Counted from the stretch's first letter, positions 1 through 7,263 are shown. The stretch: 7,552 nt of DNA from Mesorhizobium sp. (GCA_019509685.1 JAEKLU010000064.1:1-7552); one strand, 5' to 3'. Translations and numbers: made by a program. The notes: generated from the sequence alone by a model not told the origin.

Positions 1-71
1 GTGAAATTGAGATGTCGGGCGGCTGCCTCGAAGGTCCGCAGCGCACGCGTCCCGGGCAACAGCTTGGACAT
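1..71 (-). CDS. LysR-family transcriptional regulator, N-terminus only (partial)
   Basis: The reverse strand has an ATG at 71 preceded by a good ribosome binding site (GGAG, 5 bases upstream), and the frame stays open to the window edge. The 23 visible residues include RALRTFEAAARHLNF, which matches the first helix of LysR-type winged helix-turn-helix regulators of the GcvA/AmpR-like sort (typically LxALRxFEAAARHLSFTxAA). The effector domain lies outside the window, so the ligand and targets cannot be named. LysR regulators often control a divergent neighbour, here the DUF1127 gene starting at 203. That link is only positional. The family call rests on a short but very characteristic stretch. 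Confidence 0.82.
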   Translation of the reverse strand, partial: MSKLLPGTRALRTFEAAARHLNF

Positions 72-202
72 CCGATCTCCAAATTAAACTTGATGATCTG
101 AAAAGAACTACTCGTTTCCCGTTTGTTTTTCAATCCGTCATGATGGATGCAATCGCAACACCATCAAACCGGATTTGATATCCGGAGAAGCCGGAAAGCA
201 CC
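72..202. promoter_or_regulatory. Divergent intergenic region between the LysR gene and the DUF1127 gene
   Basis: This 131-bp, relatively AT-rich stretch separates two divergent starts and must hold both promoters. I see no convincing -35/-10 pair. It contains a perfect 6-bp inverted repeat with a 5-base spacer at 169-185 (CCGGAT-TTGAT-ATCCGG). This lies 17 bases before the DUF1127 start, and its right arm touches a GGAG at 184-187. It could be an operator or a 5'-leader hairpin. The likelier ribosome binding site for DUF1127 is GGAAAG at 193-198. Confidence 0.4.
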
Positions 203-444
203 ATGTCCGAGATCGTTCTGAAGTCTCACACCGCCCTGAAATCACCCGTATCGCATTGGCTGCGGGCAATTTTCGACTGGCTGCGCCAGGCCAATGTAGC
301 CGCGCGGCTTCCGCTGGAGTCGGTCGACGACCTCTCCGACCGCCAGCTGCGCGACATCGGCGCGGAGCGTCACGATATCGCCAAGGCAATGGACCGGGAA
401 CTTCGTGAGATCGGGCTGCTGGGCACGGGCTGGCAGCGCAGATG

Positions 445-445
<1 letters not shown>
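203..445 (+). CDS. DUF1127 domain-containing small protein (YjiS-like)
   Basis: This 80-residue protein carries the DUF1127 signature near residues 38-60: LESVDDLSDRQLRDIG followed by ERHDI. An amphipathic, aromatic-rich helix at about residues 15-35 (HWLRAIFDWLRQ) precedes it. The family is widespread in alphaproteobacteria, usually as several small arginine-rich paralogues. Some members have been linked to RNA metabolism or to phosphate and carbon adaptation, but this one has no assignable role. The start is ATG 203, four bases after GGAAAG. An ATG at 175 opens a different frame and does not give the motif. The stop codon TGA (443-445) abuts the heptad repeat element, and its last base is the first base of the first heptad. 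The gene is monocistronic and converges on the L,D-transpeptidase gene. Confidence 0.88.
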
Positions 446-1114
<669 letters not shown>

Positions 1115-1140
1115 GGAACAAATCACTGTGATCGGCTGTT
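1115..1140 (+). promoter_or_regulatory. Possible EcfG (general stress sigma) promoter or operator upstream of cenR
   Basis: GGAAC at 1115-1119 is followed after 17 bases by TGTT at 1137-1140. This is close to the alphaproteobacterial EcfG/RpoE2 pattern GGAAC-N16/17-CGTT, with one mismatch. It points toward the response regulator gene and would give a leader of roughly 60 bases. The same stretch holds the perfect palindrome ATCAC-T-GTGAT (1122-1132), a possible dimeric operator. Two short elements at acceptable spacing can occur by chance, so both are tentative. Confidence 0.3.
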
Positions 1141-1210
1141 GCGCCGGTGAGCTTCCGCATAAATGGGGGGAGGTCAACTGAATATTCTTTTTAAAACAAC
1201 GGATTGATCC

Positions 1211-1894
1211 ATGACATCACGCACCATTCTGATCGTTGACGATGACGACGACCTGCGCGCCACTCTTGTCGAGCAGCTAGCCCTCTACGAAGAGTTCGAC
1301 GTCCAGCAGGAATCCACTGCCGCCAAAGGCGTCGCCGCGGCGCGCAGCGGCGTTGTCGACCTGCTCATCATGGATGTCGGCCTGCCCGACATGGATGGCC
1401 GCGAGGCGGTTAAGATCCTGCGCAAGGGCGGATACAAGGCGCCGATCATCATGCTGACCGGCCACGACACCGATTCCGACACGATTCTCGGACTCGAAGC
1501 CGGCGCCAACGACTATGTGACCAAGCCGTTCCGCTTCGCGGTGCTGCTTGCGCGCATCCGCGCCCAGTTGCGCCAGCATGAGCAAAGCGAGGATGCCACC
1601 TTCTCGGTCGGCCCCTATACCTTCAAGCCGAGCCAGAAGCTTCTGATCGACCCGCGCGGTGCCAAGGTGCGGCTCACCGAAAAGGAAGCCTCGATCATCA
1701 AGTACCTCTATCGCGCCGACCAAAAGGTGGTGACGCGCGACGTGCTGCTTGAAGAAGTGTGGGGCTACAATTCCGGCGTCACCACGCACACGCTGGAAAC
1801 CCACGTCTACAGGCTGCGCCAGAAGATCGAACGTGATCCTTCCAATGCCGAAATTCTTGTGACAGAAAGCGGCGGCTACAAGCTGGTTCCTTAA
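1211..1894 (+). CDS. cenR: OmpR/PhoB-family response regulator, CenR/OtpR type
   Basis: This is a complete 227-residue two-domain regulator. The receiver domain (about residues 4-120) has the acidic pair D10/D11, phosphoacceptor D55 in LLIMDVGLPD, the switch threonine T83 (MLTG) and K105 (TKPF). The winged-helix DNA-binding domain (about 128-226) has its recognition helix near residues 192-206 (THTLETHVYRLRQKI) and ends in the typical wing GGYKLVP. It closely resembles, from memory, the Brucella OtpR/CenR and Sinorhizobium CenR proteins. These are envelope regulators paired with the CenK kinase, and the kinase is not in this window. The start is ATG 1211 with GGA seven bases upstream, and an in-frame TGA at 1205 rules out an earlier start. 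The 5' region is shared with the divergent L,D-transpeptidase gene, a plausible target. The family call is firm. The orthologue name is less so. Confidence 0.9.
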   Translation: MTSRTILIVDDDDDLRATLVEQLALYEEFDVQQESTAAKGVAAARSGVVDLLIMDVGLPDMDGREAVKILRKGGYKAPIIMLTGHDTDSDTILGLEAGANDYVTKPFRFAVLLARIRAQLRQHEQSEDATFSVGPYTFKPSQKLLIDPRGAKVRLTEKEASIIKYLYRADQKVVTRDVLLEEVWGYNSGVTTHTLETHVYRLRQKIERDPSNAEILVTESGGYKLVP

Positions 1895-2144
1895 ACATTT
1901 AATGATCTAAGGCAATTCCAGGAAAAGTGTGACGCGGTTTTCCGTCCGGACTTGCGCCAAAGAGATAGAGCGGTCGGGCGGGACCGCTTCGGGTTCGATC
2001 CTGGTGCTGGAGGGTGATGGATCGGCTCGCTGGATGCCTCGCACGAAATGCGCGGGCTGTAAGTGTTGGAGCGAAACAGCGCGTCCCCAAGGACGCGCCG
2101 CTCCAAAGGAGGGACTGGACTGACCGCTCGGGGACACAGCTAGG
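1895..2144. repeat. Mosaic intergenic palindromic elements (RIME/REP-like) between cenR and the cNMP-binding gene
   Basis: I see no credible gene in this 250-bp spacer. Its first part (about 1911-1990) resembles, from memory, the rhizobial intergenic mosaic elements known as RIME. It has a 6-bp inverted repeat GGAAAA/TTTTCC (1921-1926 and 1938-1943), the stretch TTTTCCGTCCGGA, then AAAGAGATAGAGC, then a hairpin AGCGGTC/GACCGCT (1969-1975 and 1982-1988). The second part ends in a separate strong palindrome at 2066-2106. A 64-codon open frame at 1929-2123 has no recognisable domain and lies across these palindromes, so I do not treat it as a gene. Confidence 0.6.
2066..2106. repeat. Strong GC-rich hairpin, REP-like palindrome
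   Basis: The outer stem is TTGGAGCG (2066-2073) with CGCTCCAA (2099-2106). The inner stem is GCGCGTCC (2079-2086) with GGACGCGC (2091-2098). The loop is CCAA and one side has a 5-base bulge (AAACA). That gives 16 perfect base pairs. No T-run follows on the plus strand, so it is not a classical intrinsic terminator. The form fits a dispersed intergenic palindrome that may affect mRNA stability or expression between the two flanking plus-strand genes. Confidence 0.75.
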
Positions 2145-2600
2145 ATGGCGCTGGATGACGACATCCGCATCCTGTCCAGCGTGAAGCTTTTTCAGGGCTT
2201 TACGCAGGAACAGCTGCGCCTGCTCGCTTTTGGCGCCGAGGCCACCTCGCTGCAGGCCGAGCGTAAGCTTTACCGCGAGGACGACGAAGCCGATTCGGCC
2301 TATATCGTGGTCAAGGGCCGGATCGCGCTCTATCGCGAACAGAATGGCGAGCGCATCCCGATCGGCACCGCCGGTCCTGGATCGATGCTGAGCGAGCTCG
2401 CCTTGATCGCCGACACCAAGCGCCTGACCAGCGCGTCGGCTGCGGTCGATTCGGAAGTGATCCGCCTGAGCCGCAAAATGTTTCGCCGCATCCTGGAGGA
2501 GTATCCGGACGTCGCCGTGCAACTGCACGCGCGCATCCTGGAGGAATTCCAGCAGATGATCGCCCGCATCGAGGAACTGGCGCCGCGCTTTACGGGGTGA
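2145..2600 (+). CDS. Cyclic nucleotide-binding domain protein (Crp-like sensor domain without HTH)
   Basis: This 151-residue protein is a single cyclic-nucleotide-binding beta-roll (about residues 12-115). A C-terminal amphipathic helix (about 118-147) follows, comparable to the dimerisation helix of Crp. There is no helix-turn-helix, so it cannot act as a Crp-type regulator by itself. The binding-cassette region reads GSMLSELALIADTKRLTSASA (residues 79-99). The acidic E84 and basic R93 that contact the nucleotide in Crp appear present. The usual FGEL is LSEL, and the usual R-S/T-A is stretched to R-L-T-S-A, so the ligand is uncertain. The start is the first ATG after an in-frame TGA at 2121. 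GGGG (2130-2133) lies 11 bases upstream, a weak site. I recall the Brucella counterpart (BMEI0067, annotated as a cAMP-dependent kinase regulatory subunit) being co-transcribed with otpR. Here a palindrome-rich spacer of 250 bases lies between them. Confidence 0.85.
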   Translation: MALDDDIRILSSVKLFQGFTQEQLRLLAFGAEATSLQAERKLYREDDEADSAYIVVKGRIALYREQNGERIPIGTAGPGSMLSELALIADTKRLTSASAAVDSEVIRLSRKMFRRILEEYPDVAVQLHARILEEFQQMIARIEELAPRFTG

Positions 2601-2626
2601 TGCATAAAAGACGGCTCGACGGCGAC

Positions 2627-2684
2627 TCGTCATTCTAGGGCGGAGCAAGGACCAAAGCGACGCGCGCAGACCCTAGGATGACGA
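2627..2684. repeat. Long imperfect palindrome between convergent genes, possible bidirectional terminator
   Basis: TCGTCATTCTAGGG (2627-2640) and CCCTAGGATGACGA (2671-2684) are inverted copies matching at 13 of 14 positions. They are separated by 30 bases that include CGGAGCAAGGACCAAAGCGA. I recall near-identical units (CTAGGGCGGAGCAAGGA...CCCTAGGATGACG) recurring in intergenic regions of Mesorhizobium, so this is probably a dispersed repeat. It lies 27 bases past the stop of the plus-strand cNMP-binding gene and 39 bases past the stop of the minus-strand xth gene. It is therefore placed to separate the two transcripts. No T-run is present. Confidence 0.7.
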
Positions 2685-2722
2685 ACGTGAGGGCTTGCGC
2701 GCCCCTTAACCGTCACTTGGCG

Positions 2723-3529
2723 TCAGTCCAAATCAAAGCGCGCAATCACCGGTACATGGTCCGATGGCTTGTCCCACCCCCGCGCCGCCTGCAGGATCTC
2801 GTAGCCAGTGAAATTCGGCACCAGATTGGCGGATGACCAGACATGGTCGAGCCGTCGACCGCGCCCCGAGGCCTCCCAGTCTTTCGCGCGATAGCTCCAC
2901 CAGGTGTAGAGCTTCTGCTCGGCCGGCACGTTGAGCCGCATCAGGTCGACCCAGCCGCCGGCCTTGCGCATTGCCTCGAAATTCTCCGTCTCGACCGGCG
3001 TGTGGCTGACGACGTTGAGCAATTGCTTGTGCGACCAGACGTCGTGCTCCTGCGGCGCGATGTTCAAATCGCCGACCAGGATCGACGAGGACAGTTCGTC
3101 CTGGCTTGCCGGCATGCCGTTCATCTCGGCGACGAAATCGAGCTTGTGCCGGAATTTGCGGTTGATCTGAGGATCCGGTTCGTCGCCGCCGGCCGGGACA
3201 TAGAAGTTATGCACCAGGATCGATCTGTTGCCAGCCTGGACCTTGACCGACAGATGCCGGCTGTCTTCGATCTCGCAAAACCGCCGCTTCTCGACCAGCT
3301 CGATCGGCCGGCGCGCGACGGTGGCGACGCCGTGATAGCCCTTCTGGCCGTGGAACAGAATGTGCGGGTAGCCGGCCTTGCGGAAGGCCTTTTCCGGAAA
3401 CAGCTCGTCCGGCACCTTGGTTTCCTGCAGGCACAGCACATCAGGCGCGTATTCGTCCAACAGCCGCTCGACGATCGGCATGCGCAAGCGCACCGAGTTG
3501 ATGTTCCAAGTGGCAATGGTGAAAGGCAT
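2723..3529 (-). CDS. xth: Exodeoxyribonuclease III
   Basis: This complete 268-residue protein belongs to the exonuclease III/AP endonuclease family (endonuclease-exonuclease-phosphatase fold). Such enzymes cut DNA at abasic sites and degrade duplex DNA 3' to 5' in base-excision repair, in the cytoplasm. All the main catalytic blocks are visible: WNINSVR with N9 near the start, QETK with the metal ligand E36, NFYVPAGG with Y110, GDLNIAP with D154 and N156, RLDHVW with D228, and KPSDHVPV with D257 and the catalytic H258. The length matches the E. coli enzyme (268). The start is ATG 3529, upstream sequence has only a weak GGA, and the WNIN block begins at residue 8 as usual. It follows lolA on the same strand after a 139-base gap with two hairpins, so it may have its own promoter. 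Confidence 0.95.
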   Translation of the reverse strand: MPFTIATWNINSVRLRMPIVERLLDEYAPDVLCLQETKVPDELFPEKAFRKAGYPHILFHGQKGYHGVATVARRPIELVEKRRFCEIEDSRHLSVKVQAGNRSILVHNFYVPAGGDEPDPQINRKFRHKLDFVAEMNGMPASQDELSSSILVGDLNIAPQEHDVWSHKQLLNVVSHTPVETENFEAMRKAGGWVDLMRLNVPAEQKLYTWWSYRAKDWEASGRGRRLDHVWSSANLVPNFTGYEILQAARGWDKPSDHVPVIARFDLD

Positions 3530-3668
3530 GCGGCGGGTCCGGCGAAGGGGTTGCCGAACTACTGCCAGCCGCGCGTCAGAAAGACAAGCTGAGCGATAAT
3601 TACCGGGGGCCAGCGCCGCCCCTCATTGCCCTGCCGGGCATTTCTCCCCGTAAACGGGGAGAAAGAGC
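3530..3668. other. Gap between lolA and xth, with tandem hairpins and probable xth promoter space
   Basis: No gene is seen here. The side next to lolA holds two adjacent palindromes (3627-3640 and 3641-3664). The remaining roughly 95 bases upstream of xth should hold any xth promoter. The nearest candidate on the reverse strand is a TTGTCT at about 3580, with no convincing -10 partner. Confidence 0.35.
3627..3664 (-). terminator. Tandem hairpins just after lolA, probable transcription end or dispersed palindrome
   Basis: TTTCTCCCCG (3641-3650) and CGGGGAGAAA (3655-3664) form a perfect 10-bp stem with a 4-base TAAA loop. Its edge lies only 4 bases beyond the lolA TAG stop (3669-3671). A smaller stem TGCCC/GGGCA (3627-3631 and 3636-3640) adjoins it. 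There is no separate T-run on the reverse strand, so termination efficiency is unclear. The block CCCCTCATTGCCCTGCCGGG followed by TTTCTCCCCG looks, from memory, like a repeat family common in rhizobial intergenic regions. Confidence 0.6.
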
Positions 3669-4337
3669 CTATCTTGTCTTCGTATTCACCTCGCGGTTGG
3701 CCGTATAGTCGATGGCGAATGTATCGGCCGGGAAGCTGACGCCTTCCTTGGTGTTGAAGATCATCACCGTCGTGTCTTTGCCTTGAGCGTCGGTGATCGT
3801 CCACTGGCGCAGATCATAGGTTTTCGGATCGAACATCATGGTGATCATCGCATTGCCGAACACCGACTTGTCGGAAAGCTTGATGGTGGTGAGGTCGTCC
3901 TCTTCCTTGATTGCCTTCACGCGGCCACCTGAGAGATCGATACGGTCGTCGAGGAGCAATTTCAGCGGCGTCTTCGACAGTGGATAAAGGTCGGACGTGT
4001 TGAGCTTCTTGTTGAGGATGACCACCGACTTGCCGTCGGAAATGACGCGGAAATTCGAGGAGCCGTCGTAGTTGAAGCGGATCTTGCCCGGGCGCTCGAG
4101 GAAGAATTTGCCGCCGGTCTGCTCGCCTTTCGGCCCGAACTGCACGAATTCGCCGCTCATCGACTTCACCGAGGAGAAATGATCGGCGATCTTCTGCGCC
4201 GCCGGCGGCACGGCCGCCTGCGCGGCGGCGACAAGCTGGTATCCGGGCACGAGATTGAGAGCGGCAACCCCGCCAAGCATCAAACCGAAACCAAGCACCT
4301 GGCGGCGGGTAAGGGCAAATTCTGTCGGGATCTTCAT
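3669..4337 (-). CDS. lolA: Outer-membrane lipoprotein carrier LolA
   Basis: LolA is the periplasmic chaperone that takes lipoproteins released by the LolCDE transporter and carries them to the outer membrane. The mature region (about residues 45-215) shows the family blocks: MSGEFVQF; the hallmark RPGKIRFNYDG (residues 82-92), where LolA proteins have RPGKFRW-Y; LYPLSKTPLKLLLDD; and the late GVSFPADTFAIDY. A signal peptide precedes it: T-R-R-Q-V-L at residues 10-15, a hydrophobic core GFGLMLGGVAALNLV, and a likely cleavage near AAAQA at about residue 41. The RR motif suggests Tat rather than Sec export. ATG 4337 (222 residues) is preferred because GAAAG lies upstream. A GTG three codons earlier (4346) is the alternative. 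The gene lies downstream of ftsK on the same strand, with a repeat-bearing gap between them. Confidence 0.9.
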   Translation of the reverse strand: MKIPTEFALTRRQVLGFGLMLGGVAALNLVPGYQLVAAAQAAVPPAAQKIADHFSSVKSMSGEFVQFGPKGEQTGGKFFLERPGKIRFNYDGSSNFRVISDGKSVVILNKKLNTSDLYPLSKTPLKLLLDDRIDLSGGRVKAIKEEDDLTTIKLSDKSVFGNAMITMMFDPKTYDLRQWTITDAQGKDTTVMIFNTKEGVSFPADTFAIDYTANREVNTKTR

Positions 4338-4410
4338 GCCGGTCACTTTCTGTGATTCGTGTCGTGGCAGTCTCTGGGCTCCCAGTAGGGCTTAAGTTTG
4401 GCGGCTGCGC

Positions 4411-4475
4411 GACAGCCCGTCGGCTAGGCGCGGGCGACAGCCCGTCGGCAAGGCGCGGGCGACAGCCCGTCGCCC
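4411..4475. repeat. 25-bp tandem repeat ending in a hairpin, between ftsK and lolA
   Basis: A 25-base unit starting GACAGCCCGTCGG begins at 4411, 4436 and 4461. The first two copies differ at one base (4425 T versus 4450 A), and the third is partial, ending at 4473. Each unit contains the small inverted repeat CGAC/GTCG. In the last copy this extends to a perfect 7-bp stem GGGCGAC/GTCGCCC (4457-4463 and 4469-4475) around AGCCC. The array lies 41 bases past the ftsK stop, in the 179-base gap before lolA. It may end or attenuate ftsK transcription. No coding potential is visible. Confidence 0.8.
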
Positions 4476-4516
4476 AAAACGCGCCAGTCGATCTCAGGTT
4501 GCCTGAAACCGCCAGG

Positions 4517-7183
4517 CTAGAACTTGTCGTCTTCGGTCGGCACCAGAATTTCACGTTTCCCCGCATGATTGGCCGGGCCGACGATGCCTTCCTTCTCCAT
4601 TTTCTCGATGATCGAGGCGGCGCGGTTGTAACCGATGCCGAGCCGGCGCTGGATGTAGCTGGTCGAGGCCTTGCCGTCACGCAGCACGACGGCCACCGCC
4701 TGGTCGTAAGGATCGTCGGAATCGTCGAAATTGCCGCCGCCCCCGCCGCCCGAACCACCTTTCGCCGACGGACCATCGTCGTCATCTTCGCCGTCGTCTT
4801 CGGTGATGGCGTCGAGATATTCCGGTACGCCCTGCAATTTGAGATGCCCGACCACCTTCTCGACCTCGTCATCGGAGACGAACGGGCCGTGCACGCGCTG
4901 GATGCGGCCGCCACCGGCCATGTAAAGCATGTCGCCCATGCCGAGCAGTTGCTCGGCGCCCTGTTCGCCCAGGATGGTGCGGCTGTCGATCTTCGAGGTC
5001 ACCTGGAAGGAGATGCGGGTCGGGAAATTGGCCTTGATGGTGCCGGTGATGACGTCGACCGACGGACGTTGCGTGGCCATGATGACATGAATGCCGGCGG
5101 CGCGCGCCATCTGCGCCAGGCGCTGCACCGCGCCTTCGATATCCTTGCCGGCCACCATCATCAGGTCGGCCATCTCGTCGATGATGACGACGATATAGGG
5201 CATCGGCTCGAGATCGAGATCCTCGGTCTCGTAGATCGCCTCGCCGGTCTGGCGGTCGAAGCCGGTCTGCACCGTGCGCGAGATTTTCTCGCCCTTCTTC
5301 TCGGCCAGTTGCACCCGCGCATTGAAACCGTCGATGTTGCGCACACCGACCTTGGACATCTTGCGGTAGCGGTCCTCCATCTCGCGCACCGTCCACTTCA
5401 ACGCCACCACGGCCTTCTTCGGATCGGTGACCACCGGCGTCAAAAGATGCGGGATGCCGTCATAGACAGAGAGTTCGAGCATTTTCGGATCGATCATGAT
5501 CAGCCGGCATTCCTGCGGCGTCAGCCGGTAGAGCAGCGACAGGATCATGGTGTTGATGGCGACCGACTTGCCCGAGCCGGTGGTGCCGGCGACCAGCACG
5601 TGCGGCATCTTGGCGATGTCGACGATGACGGCTTCGCCGTTGATGCTTTTGCCGAGCGCCAGCGCCAGCTTCAACTTGGTGGTCTCGAAGTCGCGGCTGG
5701 CCATGATCTCGCGCAGGTAGACCGTTTCGCGCTTGGCGTTCGGCAGTTCGATGCCGATGGCGTTGCGGCCTGGCACGACGGCGACGCGGCAGGCGATCGC
5801 GCTCATCGAGCGGGCGATGTCGTCTGACAGGCCGATGACGCGCGACGATTTGATGCCAGGCGCCGGCTCCAGCTCGTAGAGGGTGACCACCGGACCGGGG
5901 CGCACCGCGATGATCTCGCCCTTGACGCCGAAATCCTCCAGCACGCCTTCGAGCAGGCGGGCGTTCTGCTCCAGCGCATCCTTCGACAGGCTTGCGTCCT
6001 TGGCGATGTTCTTCGGTTCGGACAGGAAATGCAGCGACGGCATCTCGAACGTGTCGGAGCCGATCAGCGAGGTCTGCGCCTCGCGCTGCACACGGGCGCC
6101 GGGCACCGGACGCGCCGCCGGCGCCTCGACACGGGTCGCGGCATCGGAGCGGAACTGCTGCACCTTGGCGTTCGGCGCGGCGCGGCGCGGCGCCGGCGCC
6201 TCGTCTTCGAGTTCGTCAAAGTCTGTATCGTCGTCGAAGATGTCCTGGTCGTCCGGATCGACGGACACGCTGCGGTCATTGACCATGGCGGCGAAGAATT
6301 CCGGCTCGACTCGGGCGCGGCCGTCCGGGCTCATCCGCGCTTCGGCATATTCGGCCGATTCGACCCGCTCGGCGGCACGCCGCCAGGCGCTCGCCTTCGG
6401 CTCCATCGGTGGCTCGAACTCGTCGCGCTCCCGTTTGCGGCGCGCGGCGCGGCGATGCAGGAAGGCGCGGAACGACAGCCACCAATGGGTGATGGCGCCG
6501 AGCGCCAGGATCCCCTCGTCGCCTTCGTCCTCATCCTCGTCGAACAGCATCTCATCCTGTTCGCGCGGATCGGGCGCAGCGGCGCGCTCCATGACGGCAA
6601 AGCCGTTCTTGCGCGCAATCAGCGCCGAACCATAGGCGAACAGCCACAGCGTGGGCGCGGCGAGAATGACCGCGATGATGCTGGCGAACAGCCCCTTCGG
6701 ATAGCCGCCGACGGCAATGCCGGGGATCTTCAGCACCATGTCGCCGAACACGCCGCCAAGGCCGGTCGGCAGCGGCCAGGTGTTGGGCGGCGTCACGCAG
6801 CCGGCGATGGACGCGGCAAGCAAGGCAAAGCCGAACCAGGCGAGCCCGCGCTTCGGCAGCCTGTCGATGCCGCGCGCGGTGAAGAGCAGAAAGCCCCAGA
6901 CAACCGCCGGCACCAACCCGGCAACCGCGGCCAGGCCGAAGAACTGCATGGCAAGGTCGGAGAACACCGCGCCGGGATAGCCCATGGCGTTGGTGACGAC
7001 GTTGCTGGTGGCGTGCGAGAAGCTCGGGTCGGCAACGTTCCATGTGGCCAGCGCGGCGACGCCGAAAGCCGTGAACGCGAACAGCCCGGCCCCGACCAGC
7101 CGCCCGACCTGGCGCCGCGCGAATGCCTGAAGACCGTTCCCCGTGCCGGTCAGCGCGAGCGGTGCTGAAGCGCCTGAACGCAT
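4517..7183 (-). CDS. ftsK: DNA translocase FtsK
   Basis: FtsK anchors at the division septum and pumps chromosome DNA toward the dif/XerCD site. This protein has 888 residues. The N-terminal domain has about four membrane helices (near residues 29-50, 76-102, 113-131 and 164-185). A charged linker follows (about 200-385) with acidic stretches such as [11 protein letters not shown] and [11 protein letters not shown]. The motor (about 395-790) has Walker A GTTGSGKS (533-540), a Walker B IIDEMADL (667-674) and the [12 protein letters not shown] block (703-714). An acidic and glycine-rich spacer (about 794-824) then leads to the C-terminal gamma winged helix (about 826-884, with [15 protein letters not shown]), which reads KOPS sequences and activates XerD in known FtsKs. 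The start is ATG 7183, with GGGGAAGAGG just upstream. The protein is shorter than E. coli FtsK (1329 residues) because of the linker, as usual in alphaproteobacteria. Long open frames on the opposite strand (4352-5827 and 6029-7168) are codon-bias shadows. Confidence 0.97.
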   Translation of the reverse strand: MRSGASAPLALTGTGNGLQAFARRQVGRLVGAGLFAFTAFGVAALATWNVADPSFSHATSNVVTNAMGYPGAVFSDLAMQFFGLAAVAGLVPAVVWGFLLFTARGIDRLPKRGLAWFGFALLAASIAGCVTPPNTWPLPTGLGGVFGDMVLKIPGIAVGGYPKGLFASIIAVILAAPTLWLFAYGSALIARKNGFAVMERAAAPDPREQDEMLFDEDEDEGDEGILALGAITHWWLSFRAFLHRRAARRKRERDEFEPPMEPKASAWRRAAERVESAEYAEARMSPDGRARVEPEFFAAMVNDRSVSVDPDDQDIFDDDTDFDELEDEAPAPRRAAPNAKVQQFRSDAATRVEAPAARPVPGARVQREAQTSLIGSDTFEMPSLHFLSEPKNIAKDASLSKDALEQNARLLEGVLEDFGVKGEIIAVRPGPVVTLYELEPAPGIKSSRVIGLSDDIARSMSAIACRVAVVPGRNAIGIELPNAKRETVYLREIMASRDFETTKLKLALALGKSINGEAVIVDIAKMPHVLVAGTTGSGKSVAINTMILSLLYRLTPQECRLIMIDPKMLELSVYDGIPHLLTPVVTDPKKAVVALKWTVREMEDRYRKMSKVGVRNIDGFNARVQLAEKKGEKISRTVQTGFDRQTGEAIYETEDLDLEPMPYIVVIIDEMADLMMVAGKDIEGAVQRLAQMARAAGIHVIMATQRPSVDVITGTIKANFPTRISFQVTSKIDSRTILGEQGAEQLLGMGDMLYMAGGGRIQRVHGPFVSDDEVEKVVGHLKLQGVPEYLDAITEDDGEDDDDGPSAKGGSGGGGGGNFDDSDDPYDQAVAVVLRDGKASTSYIQRRLGIGYNRAASIIEKMEKEGIVGPANHAGKREILVPTEDDKF

Positions 7184-7263
7184 GCCTCTTCCCCGTTAGT
7201 CCGTTGCCTGGCCGGGCGCATGGCGCACCCCGGCAGATTCGAACATCAGACTATCGGGGGGAA

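Noticed and set aside
1929..2123. 64-codon open frame between cenR and the cNMP-binding gene
   Set aside because: It lies over RIME-like and REP-like palindromes, shows no domain, and has no ribosome binding site.
1899..2648. 249-codon minus-strand open frame across the cNMP-binding gene
   Set aside because: It runs through palindromic intergenic DNA and antisense to a clear cyclic-nucleotide-binding domain.
2705..2711. TTAACC as a CtrA half-site near the xth 3' end
   Set aside because: There is no second TTAA at 7-base spacing, and it lies at a convergent 3' boundary rather than a promoter.
2843..3592. 249-codon plus-strand open frame across xth
   Set aside because: It is antisense to a complete exonuclease III with all catalytic motifs. 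Its translation has no family features.
4352..5827. 491-codon plus-strand open frame opposite the ftsK 3' half
   Set aside because: It is fully antisense to the FtsK motor domain, rich in His, Arg and Asp as expected from the complement of GC-biased codons, and has no recognisable domain.
6029..7168. 379-codon plus-strand open frame opposite the ftsK 5' half
   Set aside because: It is a codon-bias shadow of ftsK with low-complexity Arg/Gly/Ala composition, no domain and no ribosome site.
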